Assembly (NCBI GenBank): GCA_004519485.1
Contig: CP038126.1
Coordinates: 1-64,000, forward strand
Direction: 5' to 3'
Origin: Nannochloropsis oceanica
Taxonomy: Eukaryota; Sar; Eustigmatophyceae; Eustigmatales; Monodopsidaceae
DNA: 64,000 nt
In this document: piece by piece, positions 40,581 through 52,691 of the stretch
Position numbering within the stretch: the first letter of the stretch is position 1
How the letters are laid out: every line of letters starts with the position of its first letter
The notes under the pieces: model-generated
What the model was told of the DNA's origin: nothing
The model's input: the letters and a program-made list of their open reading frames with translations, nothing else
The model's database searches: none
Made by a program: the position numbers and the translations under genes

Positions 40581-42305
40581 GAGAAGATTGAGCGTGTAAG
40601 GGGAGCTGCTGGCGCTGTATCGTTCTTGATATTTGTCTAAACTTCGTAAAAGCCTCAAATCTAGTATGTGGTGTACATTTCCTATATTGAAAATGGGTGA
40701 AGGGGGGGCATGAGAGGGCGTGGAGTGAAGCAAAGGGATGAGGGGGATGAAGCAAGCAAGTGCAAAAAAGCACGCGCGCCAAGCACAGCCATCATTAAGC
40801 TAGAGAGAAATGGAATAAGTGGTCAGTGTCTGTGGGGTAGATATGCTTGATGGTGTGGCAGGAGATGAAGGGGGGAAATGGTCGCGCGGTAGGAGGTGAA
40901 GGAGGTGAAGAGGTGGTGGTGCAAAACACAGTCGAAGCCGGCTGACTTATATTGCCGCTCAAACGTCATAAGGCCAGCGGAAAGTTTACGGGGGGGGCTT
41001 TGACCGAGAGGATATACTGGGCCGCCAGGCTTCAGCTAAAATAATGCCTGGTCAATATCGTGGACAGACCAGTGACATCCTGGCTCCATGGTGGTGTGCC
41101 TTGAAGATATAGGATGAGTGCCCCTCCGATCACGCGGGCGTCCATGGCGACTGCTTTTTCAGGATTTCCCTTCCGCTTTTTTTCGCAATTCGCCGACATC
41201 CTCTGCGTCTTTCTCTCGCCATCTTTTTTCTTTTTTCCAGATGCCACTGTCTCGCACCTCGCAAGCCCCATGTATTTTGAGGTGAGGCTAAAGCCCCACT
41301 TATCTTGCCCTCAGAACGCACTCCATCCCCCATGCCCCACTGAGGAAATCTTTCTTTCTCTCGCGCAACTCGGAAGAACCTCTCGCACCAATGACTACTT
41401 AATTTTATTTTAATTAAAAAAAAAACGGAAAGGTCGTTGCGGTACGCGCTACATACAAGCACGCCCGATCCCTCCCCTAGCTTCCACCGAACACAATTCC
41501 AGCCATAGACCCCTTCACTCAGCACAACAGAGAATGGCGACCTCGCTCGAAGCCGAACCACTGTCCCCGTTGACATGAAAATGAAACACGTGCGAAGGGC
41601 ATCAATACTGGATAGCACGTTTACGCGCCGAGGGTGGTGCCAGTTGCAAATTCTTGAGAATCTTAGTTAAAAAGACAAGGAAGGTCACGGTCCTTGACTT
41701 CCATTTGCATCCAGCAAGACGTTCTTTAAAAAAAAGCTCGAATGCAGAGAATTCTCAATTTGCTTGTTTGATTTGGACGTTGCACTTTTTACTTTTTTTT
41801 TTTCATCTCCGCCCACCTACTACCGTACATCAGCCCATCCGCATGAATAGTCTGCTGAGGTGAGAGATAGTCAATTGTTTGATACTTTGTCTGTAACCGG
41901 GTGCTTTTTCTGCATACCTCCTCGCGATAGCCTATTCACGCGTCAGACGCGTACCCTACCCTTTCATTCCTCGATATTTATTGTTTGATCAGTCGTGTCA
42001 CATCGACAATCGACAAAAGAAGACATGACTTTCCAATCTTTCTTTCCCTCTCACTTTCTCACGTTTCATTTTTGCATCGTTGCACTCAAATTCTGGCTTT
42101 GAACACACTTACAAGCGCACCCACGCGCTACTTCCTCTCTTTTTAGTTATCTCGCTGATTCTCCTCAACCCCACAAGGCGCATGCATCCAATCTACAGCT
42201 AGAAATGCCGTCTTTTATATTTATATTTATATAAATATGTGTATACATATATATGAATATGTGTATACATATACATGTGCATACTTTTAATCCAGCTCTT
42301 GCTCT
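40581..42305. other. Intergenic: DUR3 upstream region and 3' flank of the beta-helix gene
   Basis: 1.7 kb. The part next to 40581 is the presumed DUR3 promoter. An A/T-rich palindromic run is at 41398-41424. The 162-codon minus frame at 41130-41618 lacks family features. An AT repeat at 42213-42284 is listed separately. Confidence 0.5.
42213..42284. repeat. AT-rich TATA/TATATG microsatellite
   Basis: TTATATTTATATTTATATAA is followed by two copies of ATATGTGTATACATATA(T/C)AT. It lies 22 bases past the stop of the beta-helix gene, in its 3' flank, and can form a hairpin because of GTATAC and TATATA self-complementarity. Confidence 0.85.
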
Positions 42306-45300
42306 TTATTCAAACACTACAAAAGCCTGGGTGTAGGCAAACGCACTGATATCCGTCGTCGCCATCAGCGCCGTCAAGCCTCCCAACGGCCCATCGAATA
42401 CGCCAGCCTTCTTACCCACTACCTCCAAGTAGTAAGCACCGGGGGCCACGGCCTTGCTCACCGTCCAATTCCATGCCTGAGCCACGTCGTTCGTCGGTTG
42501 TGAAGAAAATATGCCCAAAATCATGACGGCGAGCCCGTTCCGCGGGACCAGCTTCACAGTGACAGGCAGAGAAGGAGGAAAGTGCTGGAGATCTAGAGTG
42601 TAGGTCTCGCCTATCTGTACATCATCCACACGGTTACCCGTTGCCACGTCCGTTAGCTCCGCCACCGCCAAGGGTAGCATATCCTGCTGTCCCAATGCAA
42701 ATAACGACGAGGTCTTGCCGTCATTTGCGGCGTAGTCCTTGAACAGTGACACCTTACGGCCGGGCACAAACAAGGGCACCGCTGTCTTGACACGCGCCTC
42801 GCAGATCTGGACGCGCTCGTCCACCGGTTGTGCGTCCTGCAAGGCTAGCCCCAGTGCCTTTGCCCCCTCCTGCCTCTTGAATGCCTTCACGTGCGCGTCC
42901 GTCACATTCCGCCAGTCGCTCACTAGGTAAAACTTGAATGTCTTCCCCAGCGTGCACTCTTCGTACATCATTTTTCTTTCCCCCTCCTTCAAAAGTGCCT
43001 CCAGACGCTCAGCCTCTTCGTCCACGAGAGTCGTCCCGTACTCACCGGCATTCAAGCCGCCGTTTTCCTTCGAATCAGTCTGTGCGGCGATTACGTACTC
43101 GTCATTATGAAACGCGAGAGGGTTCACTGTATCTGGCTGTACCTTCAAATGATATCGCTGCGGGAGCCCCAGAGCCATCGAAGCCTGCTCCACGGCAATA
43201 GCCACGCTAGCCGGGTCGATACGAGAGGCCGAGGGGGAGGTAGGTGTGTACCACGCTTGAAGCTCAATCACCGCAATAGAGGAGTTGGCTTGGTCGTTAC
43301 CTGCTGGAGGATTCCACATTTGCTCGGCCTTAGTGCTGCCCGGGAACAGGCTGCCGTCGGCACCCAACACGCTGTCACAACTGTCAGCAATGGCACATGC
43401 AGCTGCGCCCGGTCCGTCCACGTTGTCAAAAGTACGTCCAGGATGAATGTCGCACAATGAGCACTCATCCAAGGCCCCAGCTAGGTAGACATTGTCTGTT
43501 CTGACGTCCTGAGGAATAGGAGGGATGTACACCTCACCCAGCACAGGCATCCTAAGCATCCCGTCCTCTACTGCCGCAATATTGGCCTCAACATCAGCCC
43601 CCATTTGCGTTGCGATGGTAGCTGAGGTGGCAAGCACGAGTGGCGTGCTCACTGCTTTTGATTCCTCCAAGAACCGCTGCTGCGCACCCTGAACAAGAAG
43701 CTTATCCACATTGGACCGCAAAGAGGCAAGATGCCGATGATGAGTTTTCAATCCGAAGACGCGCTTGACCTCCATCTCGTTATATTTCTTGAATGCGACG
43801 TTCTTCATGCTCACTCGCATGGTTTTATTGCGCTTGGGGATATAAGTCACACCGTCCCTCGAGGCCAACGCCCCGCTAAAAGTTTTGTTACTCTTGAGCA
43901 CGACGTCATGACCCGCGATCCAGATCTGGGCCAGCTGGCGATTGCCGTGGAAGAGAAAGTAGGTCCCACCCTGGTACCTGCGGAGAAAAGGAGAAAAAGG
44001 AGGTGAGTAGATTGAAGAGGGAGAAAGAGAGAGAATAAGAGGGTGAGGGAGGGAGGGTCGTCATTGAAATGTACTATTGAGATTTTGGGCAGCGTCCACG
44101 AAGGAACCATTTAATGCTGGGGAGGGGGAGGAAGAAAGCATTTGGGGAAGGAGGTAAGGAGGAAAGGCGGGACGCACAAGAAGCACGTTCATTGCCTTTC
44201 AGAGCGAAAGGCTAGCTTTTTGGCACGCACATGTCATCTCATCCCCAACATAATGTATGTGTGCTTTCCGCGAATCTTCCATCTAATCTTTCCCGTTCTT
44301 GCCTCGCTCCTTCTTCCCCTCCCTCCAACTTACCCCGTGTTGATCATCGCTGCGCCGCCTGCCAGGATCAGAATTTCTGTTCCTTGGCCGTAAAGGGCAG
44401 TGATGGCTTCAAATTTGTAAAAGTAGACATTAACCGATGTGAACCAGCCGGCGTGGAGAAAGAGATGCCCACCGCTGGCAGCAATGAAGGCGATGGCATT
44501 GATGATAAGGCCAAACGTATTAATGAACGACACTGTGAGAGAGAGTAAGGGAACGGGAAAACAGGAGTCAGGGTCGGGAGGAATGAGCGAGGGGGGAATG
44601 AATAAACTCCATAGTTTCTTCGGAGAGAAGCGAAACTCCAGTGTCATTCGCATCTCTCCGTCATCTTCCTTTCTCTTTTTCTCCCCCCTCTCTTCCTCCT
44701 CACATTACATACCAGCGCCTGCATGGATGTAGACTGAACCTCCTCCACCGTAGTATGCCGTAATTGCTGCAACACGCGCCCAAACCGTCTCAGACTGGAC
44801 CACGATGCCCGAGCCTACAAATAAAGCAAAGCCGAGGCAGGCCTCCGCATTGATGGCCACGTAGCCTGTTTGTGACACGCCCTATTGTATAAAAATGGAT
44901 GAAGGAGTGCAAATTGAAAGGGGAAGAAATCATATCGAAATGCAGTGAGAGCGTGACAGATACATTAAGAAATAGAACGACGTACCGTTTTGATAAATAT
45001 ACCTGCCCCTTGTCCCAGCACAAATCCCACGCCTGCACCAAAGAGCAAGGCCAGGTTCGCATGAATCGACATGCCTGTTGTAGGGAAAGAAATAAATATT
45101 GAATAACGAGGATATCTGGAATAAGAGGACCACTCCATCCACCCCTTTCTCTCTCCGTCCCTCCTTGCCTGTCATGATCGTCACGCCTGCGCCATTCCAG
45201 ATCGCCCCACCGGCCCCAAAGAACGACCTTGCGCCGATATTGATGATTGACTGAAGGAGGCAGATAAGAGAGTGAGGGAGGTGGAGAAATAGGACGGCGG

Positions 45301-47317
45301 CAGTCAGGACTAAGTGAGCGACAAGAATGTTAATGCAAGAGATGAAGCATCGTCAGGAGACCTTGGCAAACCGTATCCTCCCTCTCTGTCAGCCTCTCTC
45401 CATCCTTTCTGCCTTTCCCCATTTTCTTGCCTGACAGCCTGTGAAAACCGTGACGCCACCTCCCATGAAAAGGAGCAAGCCTGTGCCCTGGGACTGGCGA
45501 AAAGGGAAAAGAGGCATAAGGAAGGAATGGTGTGAGTAATTTAAAGACCCAGTTGGGTTGGGGAAGAAAGTAGGCCGCAGCAGTGGTAGACTGAAGGCGG
45601 AAAGACGCTGCTCATAGTCAATAAGATGTATTTATTGAACGTAAGGATTAATAATTAAGAAAGCTAGGAAAGACGAGGGGGGAAGATAAGCCTTATATGT
45701 CGTGAGGGTGCACGGACAAATACTTACACATGGTAAGTGCTTGAAGATTGAACGTCGCATTTATAATATCCCTTATATTTGCCTCCTTCTCTCCAACCCA
45801 CATCCTCACTCACCGCAATGAAAGCAACATTTAAAGTAAAAGAACAGCCTGTAAATATGGCTGTCCCTCCAAACACTGCAAGAGCGTCTCCAACCCCAAA
45901 GACATTGATAAATAGGAAGTTTCCCAAAAAGGTGCAGCCCGTTGCGACTAGATTGCCACCTAGCACCAACACCTGCCCTCCCACAGTGTAAATCTCTCGA
46001 AATAGTACACCGGGACGCGTGACATAGATCCGCACATCCGTTATGACGAGTGTCCCTTCTTCTTGCAGAATGTAGCCTCCCAAAAGCCGTACCGTGGCCT
46101 GGCTCTGACTTATCAAGAATTCCGTGATCAAGATGGGATTCACAGTTAATAGGCAACTAGTGATTACGGCACGACCCCCACGCCTAATATAGAGGGCTCC
46201 TCCTCGGATTTCGTAAAGCGATCTGGCAACTCGGATGGGCTTCCCTCGGAAAATGCGAACGAAGCGCAGATCCAAGAGTCCACCCGGCTCTACAGTGAAG
46301 GCACGATAAGCAAGGTGGGCGTCAATGGTTGGCATATCAAGTGGTCGACCAATAATACTTATGCGTCGGCTCACGCGTATAAAGTCCGACAAAAGATAGG
46401 TTACACCAGGCATCAGGGTGACGACCGTACAGGTGGAGCCTAAAGGTATAAACGGGGTGAGCAGCGTTTTGAGTGGCGAGAAATAAGTGAGTATTTTGGG
46501 AGGGGACAAATGAGAGTTGGGCCTGTGGATTTGTAGCTCCACTGAACCTTTTGTACAAACATGTCATCTTTTTGCCGTGCGCTCTGAGATTTATTGTACA
46601 AGTCTGGGATAAATGACAATTCCTGAACGAAAACGTATGCAAAAAGCTAATTTTGGCTCGTACACGTGCAACATGCACACACAATCCAATTTATGGTACC
46701 TGTGCTGGCCCATCCTCGATTGCGTTCACGCAGACATTCCATCATTGACAACAACGCATCACACCACACACATTTAACCTGTCCACTTACTTTCAACGAC
46801 CTCTCGAAGCTCTTTTCCGGTGCTGGGCGTACACCCAGGCAGCATATTGCCTAATCGTGATTCAAGGAAAGGTGCAAACGCGGCCGCCCCCAGCGTTGTC
46901 GAGGTTTCATTCGACTCGATCACTCCGGATGGAAAAGGAGGTGGCGGGGGATCTCCGGCCGGTGTGTCGTCAGTCTCGTCCGATTGATCTTCTTCTCCGT
47001 ATTCATTACCTGCCTTGTCGCCCGTCGCGGCCTTGATGATTGAGGAGACAATGTCGTCCATAGCATGGGCGGTCCACTCGGTGGGCGTTTCCTACGTAAG
47101 AGGTCCTTTATTAGATAGCTGGCTCGCGATTCATCTCCTTCTACTACTTCTCCCCATATACCCTCTCTTTAACCCTTACCTGCGACTGAGGCTTCTGGAT
47201 GCCTGTAGGAGAGCGCCGCTTCCCTCCAAACTGCAACGCCAGCGCTGTTACAACTCCTATCGTTACGAAGGCTCCCAGAGCCAAGGCCCAGCGGCGCAAT
47301 TTGTTTTGCTGTTGCAT
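42306..47317 (-). CDS. Membrane-anchored right-handed beta-helix protein
   Basis: Nine minus-strand exons (47317-47180, 47091-46791, 46439-45814, 45493-45431, 45250-45169, 45074-44986, 44881-44713, 44532-44334, 43977-42306) join in phase to 1112 aa. Residues 9-30 (RWALALGAFVTIGVVTALAL) are an N-terminal signal anchor after a short basic tail, so the bulk should be lumenal or extracellular. From about 147 to 570 short turns repeat with a Gly/hydrophobic rhythm (LVLGGNLVATGCTFLGNFLF, FGGTAIFTGCSF, FMGGGVTVFTG, GAIWNGAGVTIMTG, YYGGGGSVYIHAGA), the pattern of a parallel beta-helix as in polymorphic outer-membrane or pectate-lyase-like proteins. Four mid-gene exons are 63-169 bases and encode about one to two coils each. 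Two introns use GC-AG (donors GCAAGA after 45431 and GCAAGG after 45169). The C-terminal 550 residues are not recognised and contain ECSLCDIHPG. Catalytic residues are not evident; a surface role is inferred. Confidence 0.77.
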
Positions 47318-48409
47318 TGACAAAAGCAAAGTACTATTTCCATATATGGTTGGTAGGCACGTACAAGAAAGTGAGAGGCGCACAGTGAATTTCTCATGCG
47401 ACCGACCCAGCCTCTCGTACAGTCCGGTGGGTCCGGGGGTGAATTCCATGCAAATCGCTCTGCACGCTGGAATGAAAAAAACGGAGCAGCTGGAGAAATA
47501 CGTAGCCTGAATGAGCTTTGAATGAAGCACGTAATGGAAGGGCCATTGGTTGAAGCGTCAGGCGCATCGCTCAACGACTACTATTAGGATAATTCGGGAA
47601 GCAAAGAGACGGCGAGCGCCGGTTTGACAGCTGAGATATGCTACGAGGGTGAACGAGTCGAAGCGCAGGGCGGCCTTAAAAGGACAAGCCATCCATAAAA
47701 TGCAGCCATAGACGCTTACAAAGAAAACGCGATGCGTCCATGTATGATTTCATAAACGCTGCCATCGGTAGTCGATTCCGAACCCTGGACAGACATGTCC
47801 AGTCTGTCAGTCCAACATAAACAGTCGGGGCGGCAATTGACCATTCTTTTCTCTCTCGTTCACTTTCTTAAGTACCAACGTGTCGTTTACAGCGTATCGA
47901 CGATTTCCGGATTATGGCGTCACGTCGTTTTTTCCCCTATGTAGTGACCGAAGGATTATTTCCTCGGTAAAGCCAGTAGGAATACGCGCGAGGAAATCCA
48001 CCATGATGGCCTTTGCCTGTGTTGACGCGCGGGACACCCACTCTTGCTTGGATCATACGTTTCAAACTCTCAACCCTGAACCTGTACATGACTGTTATCC
48101 ACAGTAAAAACGACCCCATTCACTTCTTGTTAGGAAGCAAAAAGTAATACAACAATGTCTCGCGATGCGTAGCATAAGGTGATTAAGGCACGAGGGGAGC
48201 AAGCAAAAGGACGCTGACACCCCCTTCCTTCGCCTTCATAGTCGAGCTGTAGGCAAAGTACACTCATTGAACAATCCTCGCTCCATTCTAAGGAGTTTCA
48301 AATGCTCTCTATCTCAATCTTCCCCCCATTTACACGATAGAGGTCAATCCATTCACAGCAGAGGAACGTTCCCCCCTCCCCCTCTCTTAATCATCTTCAC
48401 CTGCCCGCC
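47318..48409. promoter_or_regulatory. Upstream region between two divergent genes
   Basis: 1.09 kb between the beta-helix gene (-) and a small secreted-protein gene (+). No repeat or reading frame with family features. Confidence 0.45.
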
Positions 48410-50432
48410 ATGTCACAACGCTTCTCTATAACACTCCTCCTGCTCGCTGTAGTCGTTCAGATCATGGTACAAGCCAGGGATCGCCGCGTTAATTCGCTAT
48501 TTAACAAAATCCGTCAACAAGACTACGCCCAAGCAAGTGAAGCCGCCGCAGCCTCGGGCAAGTTCAACTTTGAACATCGTCGTATGAACACGGAGGAGGA
48601 AGCCACAGCGGAGGCCACCAAGGCAGAGACTGACTTAGACGCGGACATGAATATCCTCAAGTGAGTCAGGTGGCAGGGAGAGGAGCGAAGAAGGGAGAGA
48701 AGGGAGAGAAGAAGCAGGAAGATAATTTTGAGAGTTGCCTAGGAAATACCTTTGCAAGAATGAGAGAGTGGCCTGTTCGAGGAAGAAAGTGTCCTCGAAG
48801 CTTTACGGTATCTCACGCTCTCGCATCCATCTGTACGACCAACAGGATGGTCAAGGCCGGCACCTTCGACTTCTTCAAGGACGCACTCCCCGGCATGCTC
48901 GAGTAAGCTCCCGTCTAACAAGAGGGACGAGGACGAACAGGAGGAATGGGAAGGAGGAGAGCCTGTATGTAGTTGGTGCCGTGTGCATCGTATTCCTCCA
49001 TTCAAAGTTCGACCATTTTATCCTTGCCGTGGCACCTCGTGATAAGAGACCCACATCTTCTGTCCACCCTCCCTCCCTCTTTCCCTTCAGCACCGTCACC
49101 AAAGAGGAAGCTGGACTTATCTTCGAGAACTTTAAGTTCATGAAGACGACCGAGGCATGGAAGGCCTTCGAGGCCACCGGTAATGCCGATGACGAGGAGG
49201 CAGTACGTTTACCTGACTCGCTATTTCTCTCTCTGTGTCATATGTGCATGCCTTCCTTCCCTCCCTCCCTTCCTCCCTTCCTCCTTTCCTCCCTTCCTTT
49301 CTTCCTCGGTTGCGTTCTTGTCTTCATGTGTAAGGATTTGCTGACGTGGACAATACCTGCAGTGTCAAGGACCATAAAAAAACTCGGGAAGCTGATTTCC
49401 TTCCCTGCCGCCTTCTCTTCCACTGGTCCTCCCTCTAGGTCTCCGCCGCTATGATCAAGTCGGTGCAAGAGATGGGAAAAGTGATGATTGCCGCACGCCC
49501 CATCACTAAGGACGCGGACTCAGTCACGGCTTTCACTGATGAATTCGTCCAGAATGTAGGGAGAAAGGGAGAAGAGGGAGGAGAGGGGACAAAGGCGTTC
49601 TTGATGGAAATGGAAGGAGACCCGCTGTCGGGCACGTCTCGTTCAGGCCTTCTCAAGCCCTCCCTCCCTCCCTCCCTCTCCTTTTCTCGCAGCTGAAAGA
49701 TAATGACCCCTCTACTGCCGGCCTGTTCGACGCCGTCAAGGGCGGGGACCGCATGGCGGTCAACACACTGCAACAAAAGTTTGCAGACAAGTATATGGGA
49801 GGAATTGACTTGGATACGTTCGCGGTAGGTGAGGAGGAAGGGAGGCATTCTTCTCTCAGTGCCAATGCCGCGGCGTCCCCCTTCATGGCACGGTACCCTC
49901 ACACCCGTTCCATACCCTCAAACCCCTTCCTACCTCCAGGACAGCGAGTGGATTGAACGGGCCCGTTCGAAATTCTTCGCCAACGAGGACCTTCTCCGGC
50001 TCATCGACGATGAGGACGTCCTGGATGTACTCAGAAATCCCGAGCTCAAGCTCCACAAGGTACGACCGCCCCCACCCCCTCCTTTCCTCTTTCTCTCCCT
50101 TCCCTCCTTCCTACCTCCCTCTTTCTCTCTCTGCTCTCGTTCCCCCTTCCATCAAATTGTCAACATGGACAGAAACGTAAGGATGGCCGCCCTCTTTCCC
50201 TCTTTCCCTCCCTCCCTCCCGCATTTACTCTCTTCCTCTCTCTTCCTTTTGTGCCCCTGAGGATTAAGGCCGTCTTCTTACGCCTCCCTTCCATCCCTCA
50301 CTTGCTTCCTCTTCCCCCTTCCAGGCCAGCGAGATGGGCAGCGCCGACCCCTCTCGTCTGCTGTCCTCCCTCATGGGCACCCCCGTGGAATTTAACGGCA
50401 ATAAGCACGAGGTGATGACAGGTGGAATGTGA
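48410..50432 (+). CDS. Small secreted protein of unknown function
   Basis: Seven exons (48410-48660, 48846-48902, 49091-49202, 49439-49555, 49693-49824, 49940-50059, 50325-50432) join in phase to 298 aa. Residues 1-22 are a signal peptide (FSITLLLLAVVVQIMVQA). The rest is helical and acidic, with no cysteine pairs: TKEEAGLIFENFKFMKTTEA, VSAAMIKSVQEMGKVMIAAR, FDAVKGGDRMAVNTLQQKFA, EWIERARSKFFANEDLLRLI. The segment DDEDVLDVLRNPELKLHKAS resembles a short STI1-like helix pair, but I would not name a family from it. No ER-retention or membrane segment is visible. All introns carry CCCT-type acceptor tracts. Confidence 0.78.
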
Positions 50433-50713
50433 AGAAGAAATAGGATGAGGGAGAAATGGAGGAAGGGAAGGAAGGTGTGCTCCTGGTTCGCCATCATGTG
50501 GTCTGAAATTTGAAGGAAGGAAGGAGGGAGGGAGGGAGGGAGGATGCAAAAGATACATACACTACTCGAAGATTCCACGAATGTCGTTGTGATATATGCA
50601 GGAGGAAAGAGAAGAGAGAGAATGAAAAGAGGAAGGAAAAAAAAAGCACCAAACAAACCGAGAACAAAAGACTGAAAGAGAGGGAAGGATGTTGCGGCGC
50701 GTACATATATACC
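50433..50713. other. Short interval at the right end of the 14.7-kb segment
   Basis: 281 bases from the secreted-gene stop to the left edge of duplication copy 2. It contains GGGA tracts at 50515-50542 and an A-rich run at 50635-50650 about 65 bases before the junction. Confidence 0.5.
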
Positions 50714-51185
50714 GGAGATCAGGCACAGTTCACCAATCGGTCAGCCCGGTACAGCAATTGCACCGTCGGTGGGCGGGTCATGTTCATCGAAACCATGGTA
50801 GGGTGCAAATTTAGCTTCTTAAATGCTTTGTCAACGTCCTCGTTCTCGCTGACACTTGCAGAAATCCCAAACTCGGCGAGCTCATCAGTAGCAAGAACAG
50901 CATCTCCTCCTTGGACACTGTGTGCGATAGGAATTGGAGTGTAATAGGATTGATACGAGATGATTGATGAAGGCTCAAAGGCGGCATAGGTAAAGTAGTC
51001 CGAGCCACCTCCGATGGAAAGCACAGGTACCCCGGGCTTGATAGACGAAACAAATCAGGTCCAAATACACACCTGACTAGGACTCGGGAGGAAGACAACA
51101 AGGCAAGACTGACAAGGAGTCAAAAGGACCACAGTTTACTGATGATGACACGGTGCTGAGAACAACGCGGAGGGGCTATCGGCAT
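50714..51185 (-). pseudogene. Truncated 5' copy of the secreted-protein gene at 33078-34951
   Basis: Retains the signal peptide (start at ATG 51183-51185), the short intron and the first 100 or so codons (SIGGGSDYFTYAAFEPSS to LLYRADRLVNCA), then runs into unrelated sequence and stops at once at the duplication edge. The outer ATG seen in copy 1 is ATA here. About 80% of the protein is missing, so it is a non-functional 5' fragment with its promoter. Confidence 0.85.
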
Positions 51186-52268
51186 GTTTGCTTGCTTGCT
51201 TATGGGACTTTGGCGCGGGCTGGTATATGTCTGTGTGAGGGTGGGTAGGCAGATCGGAGGATACCTGGGTTCGTGCGATGAGTTCAAGTCGATGGAGGGG
51301 GGTGCGACACAGGGGCTGAGGCCACAATAAACATAGACCCCGATATGCGGTACACGTCCTCATGAATGGTCCAGTGCACGGCTCGAAAGGAAGGAAAAAT
51401 CGTGCGTGAGGTTCACGAGGAATTTATACTCCGGGGATCGAAAGCAACGGACACATTTCTTATCATGAAAGGCCTACCCTAATAAAGTGCCTGTCATGTG
51501 ACCTCCAAGCTCATATGACCTTACCGTGGCTTGACACTTTTTCGCACTAATGTTCCTTTACTTCTCTTTCCCGCTCTCCAGGTGCGCCGTCTTTCCGCCT
51601 GTAGCCCACCTTCGGATCCAGTCGTCTCCACGTCGCCCCGTCGCCCTCTTCCCCCTGACTCACCTGCTGCAGTGACCAGAGGCATCGGCAACATTATCAT
51701 GTTTTACACAACCACCTCTACCGTAGCTAGAGTCTTGTTGGCATACTTATGCATCTTCCTATGCACCCATGCCTTTGTCGTACCCCTTACCACCAACTTC
51801 CGGCCCCTCAGAACCAGCCTCCCAGCTGCCCCCTCCTCCTCTCCCAGTACCGGCATCAAGAAGCCAACGCTCGATTCGAGCATGCCCTGGGACCTTTCTG
51901 TCGTCATAAAAAAAGAGGGATACGCGGACATTCAAGCAGATCTCCGGCTTCGATTCGTCGCAGAGCCCGGTTACGAGCCGCCGCAAGGCCGGATCTTTGT
52001 AGAGCGGGACCAACGGGCACTTATCGACACGGATGACAAGGGTTTTGCACTGACTCCCTCCCCAGCATGGACTCTCAGCGAGGATAAAGACGATAGGCAA
52101 TGGGGCCTGTGGATATGGGGCCTATTCGCCGAGCCGCTGTTTCCCTACTTGTACATGACTCTGCCTGTGCTGGACGAGTGTTTGGCCGATGTGGTAGGGG
52201 AGGACGGGGAGAAGAGGAAAGAAATGCGGCCAGTGTTCGGGGGGACGGGCATTCCAGGCAGGCGGTTG
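50714..52268. repeat. Segmental duplication, copy 2 (1.55 kb, direct; partner 34462-36010)
   Basis: Begins GGAGATCAGGCACAG, matching copy 1 at offset 16252, and ends after GGCGGTTGGA at about 52268. It carries a truncated 5' end of the secreted-protein gene on the minus strand and the 5' three-quarters of the intact plastid-protein gene on the plus strand. Confidence 0.93.
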
Positions 52269-52442
52269 GATTTTCGCTTTAACCACGTGCGGGAGGATGG
52301 GGCGACGGTTTTGTCGGAGGGTAAAGTAACCTTTAAGGAAGTAGAGATGCAGAAAGTCGACCCCTTGGGAATTGGCGGGCTTGTGAATGTAGGCGACATT
52401 AAGGAGGCGGGAGAGGCGCAACTACGGCCCGTTTTGGTATGA
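51699..52442 (+). CDS. Plastid-targeted protein of unknown function (whole copy)
   Basis: Single exon, 247 aa from ATG 51699. Earlier in-frame codons exist, but this ATG starts a clean signal peptide (VARVLLAYLCIFLCTHA) followed by FVVPLTTNFRPLRTS, the Ala-Phe bipartite plastid signal. The mature part has WDLSVVIKKEGYADIQADLR, GRIFVERD, WTLSEDKDDRQWGLWIWGLF, PLFPYLYMTLPVL and DFRFNHVREDGATVLSEGKV. WGLWIWGLF and the flanking acidic residues look like a conserved motif, but I do not recognise the family. No transmembrane helix is certain. The broken copy at 35447 and this one share promoter and signal. Confidence 0.77.
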   Translation: MFYTTTSTVARVLLAYLCIFLCTHAFVVPLTTNFRPLRTSLPAAPSSSPSTGIKKPTLDSSMPWDLSVVIKKEGYADIQADLRLRFVAEPGYEPPQGRIFVERDQRALIDTDDKGFALTPSPAWTLSEDKDDRQWGLWIWGLFAEPLFPYLYMTLPVLDECLADVVGEDGEKRKEMRPVFGGTGIPGRRLDFRFNHVREDGATVLSEGKVTFKEVEMQKVDPLGIGGLVNVGDIKEAGEAQLRPVLV

Positions 52443-52691
52443 TAGATTTCGTTTTCTGTGGTGGTTTAAAGAAATTTGGTATAGGAAGGAATCAAATATT
52501 TGGAATATTTCCTAGCTGTGATTAAGGTCACAAGAGATCAACAAAATCAGACGAGGGAAGTAACAGGACGTTGCCGAAGCTTATCTCTTCCTGCTCGGTC
52601 TGGTTGAAGACAATACTACATCCATTTATTTATCTAACGCCTTTTCTTTCCATTAAATTAAAGAGATGTTACAAATCATACACTTGCCTAC

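Noticed and set aside
41130-41618. 162-codon minus-strand frame between DUR3 and the beta-helix gene
   Set aside because: No targeting signal, family motif or sensible composition; it crosses A/T homopolymers and looks like chance.
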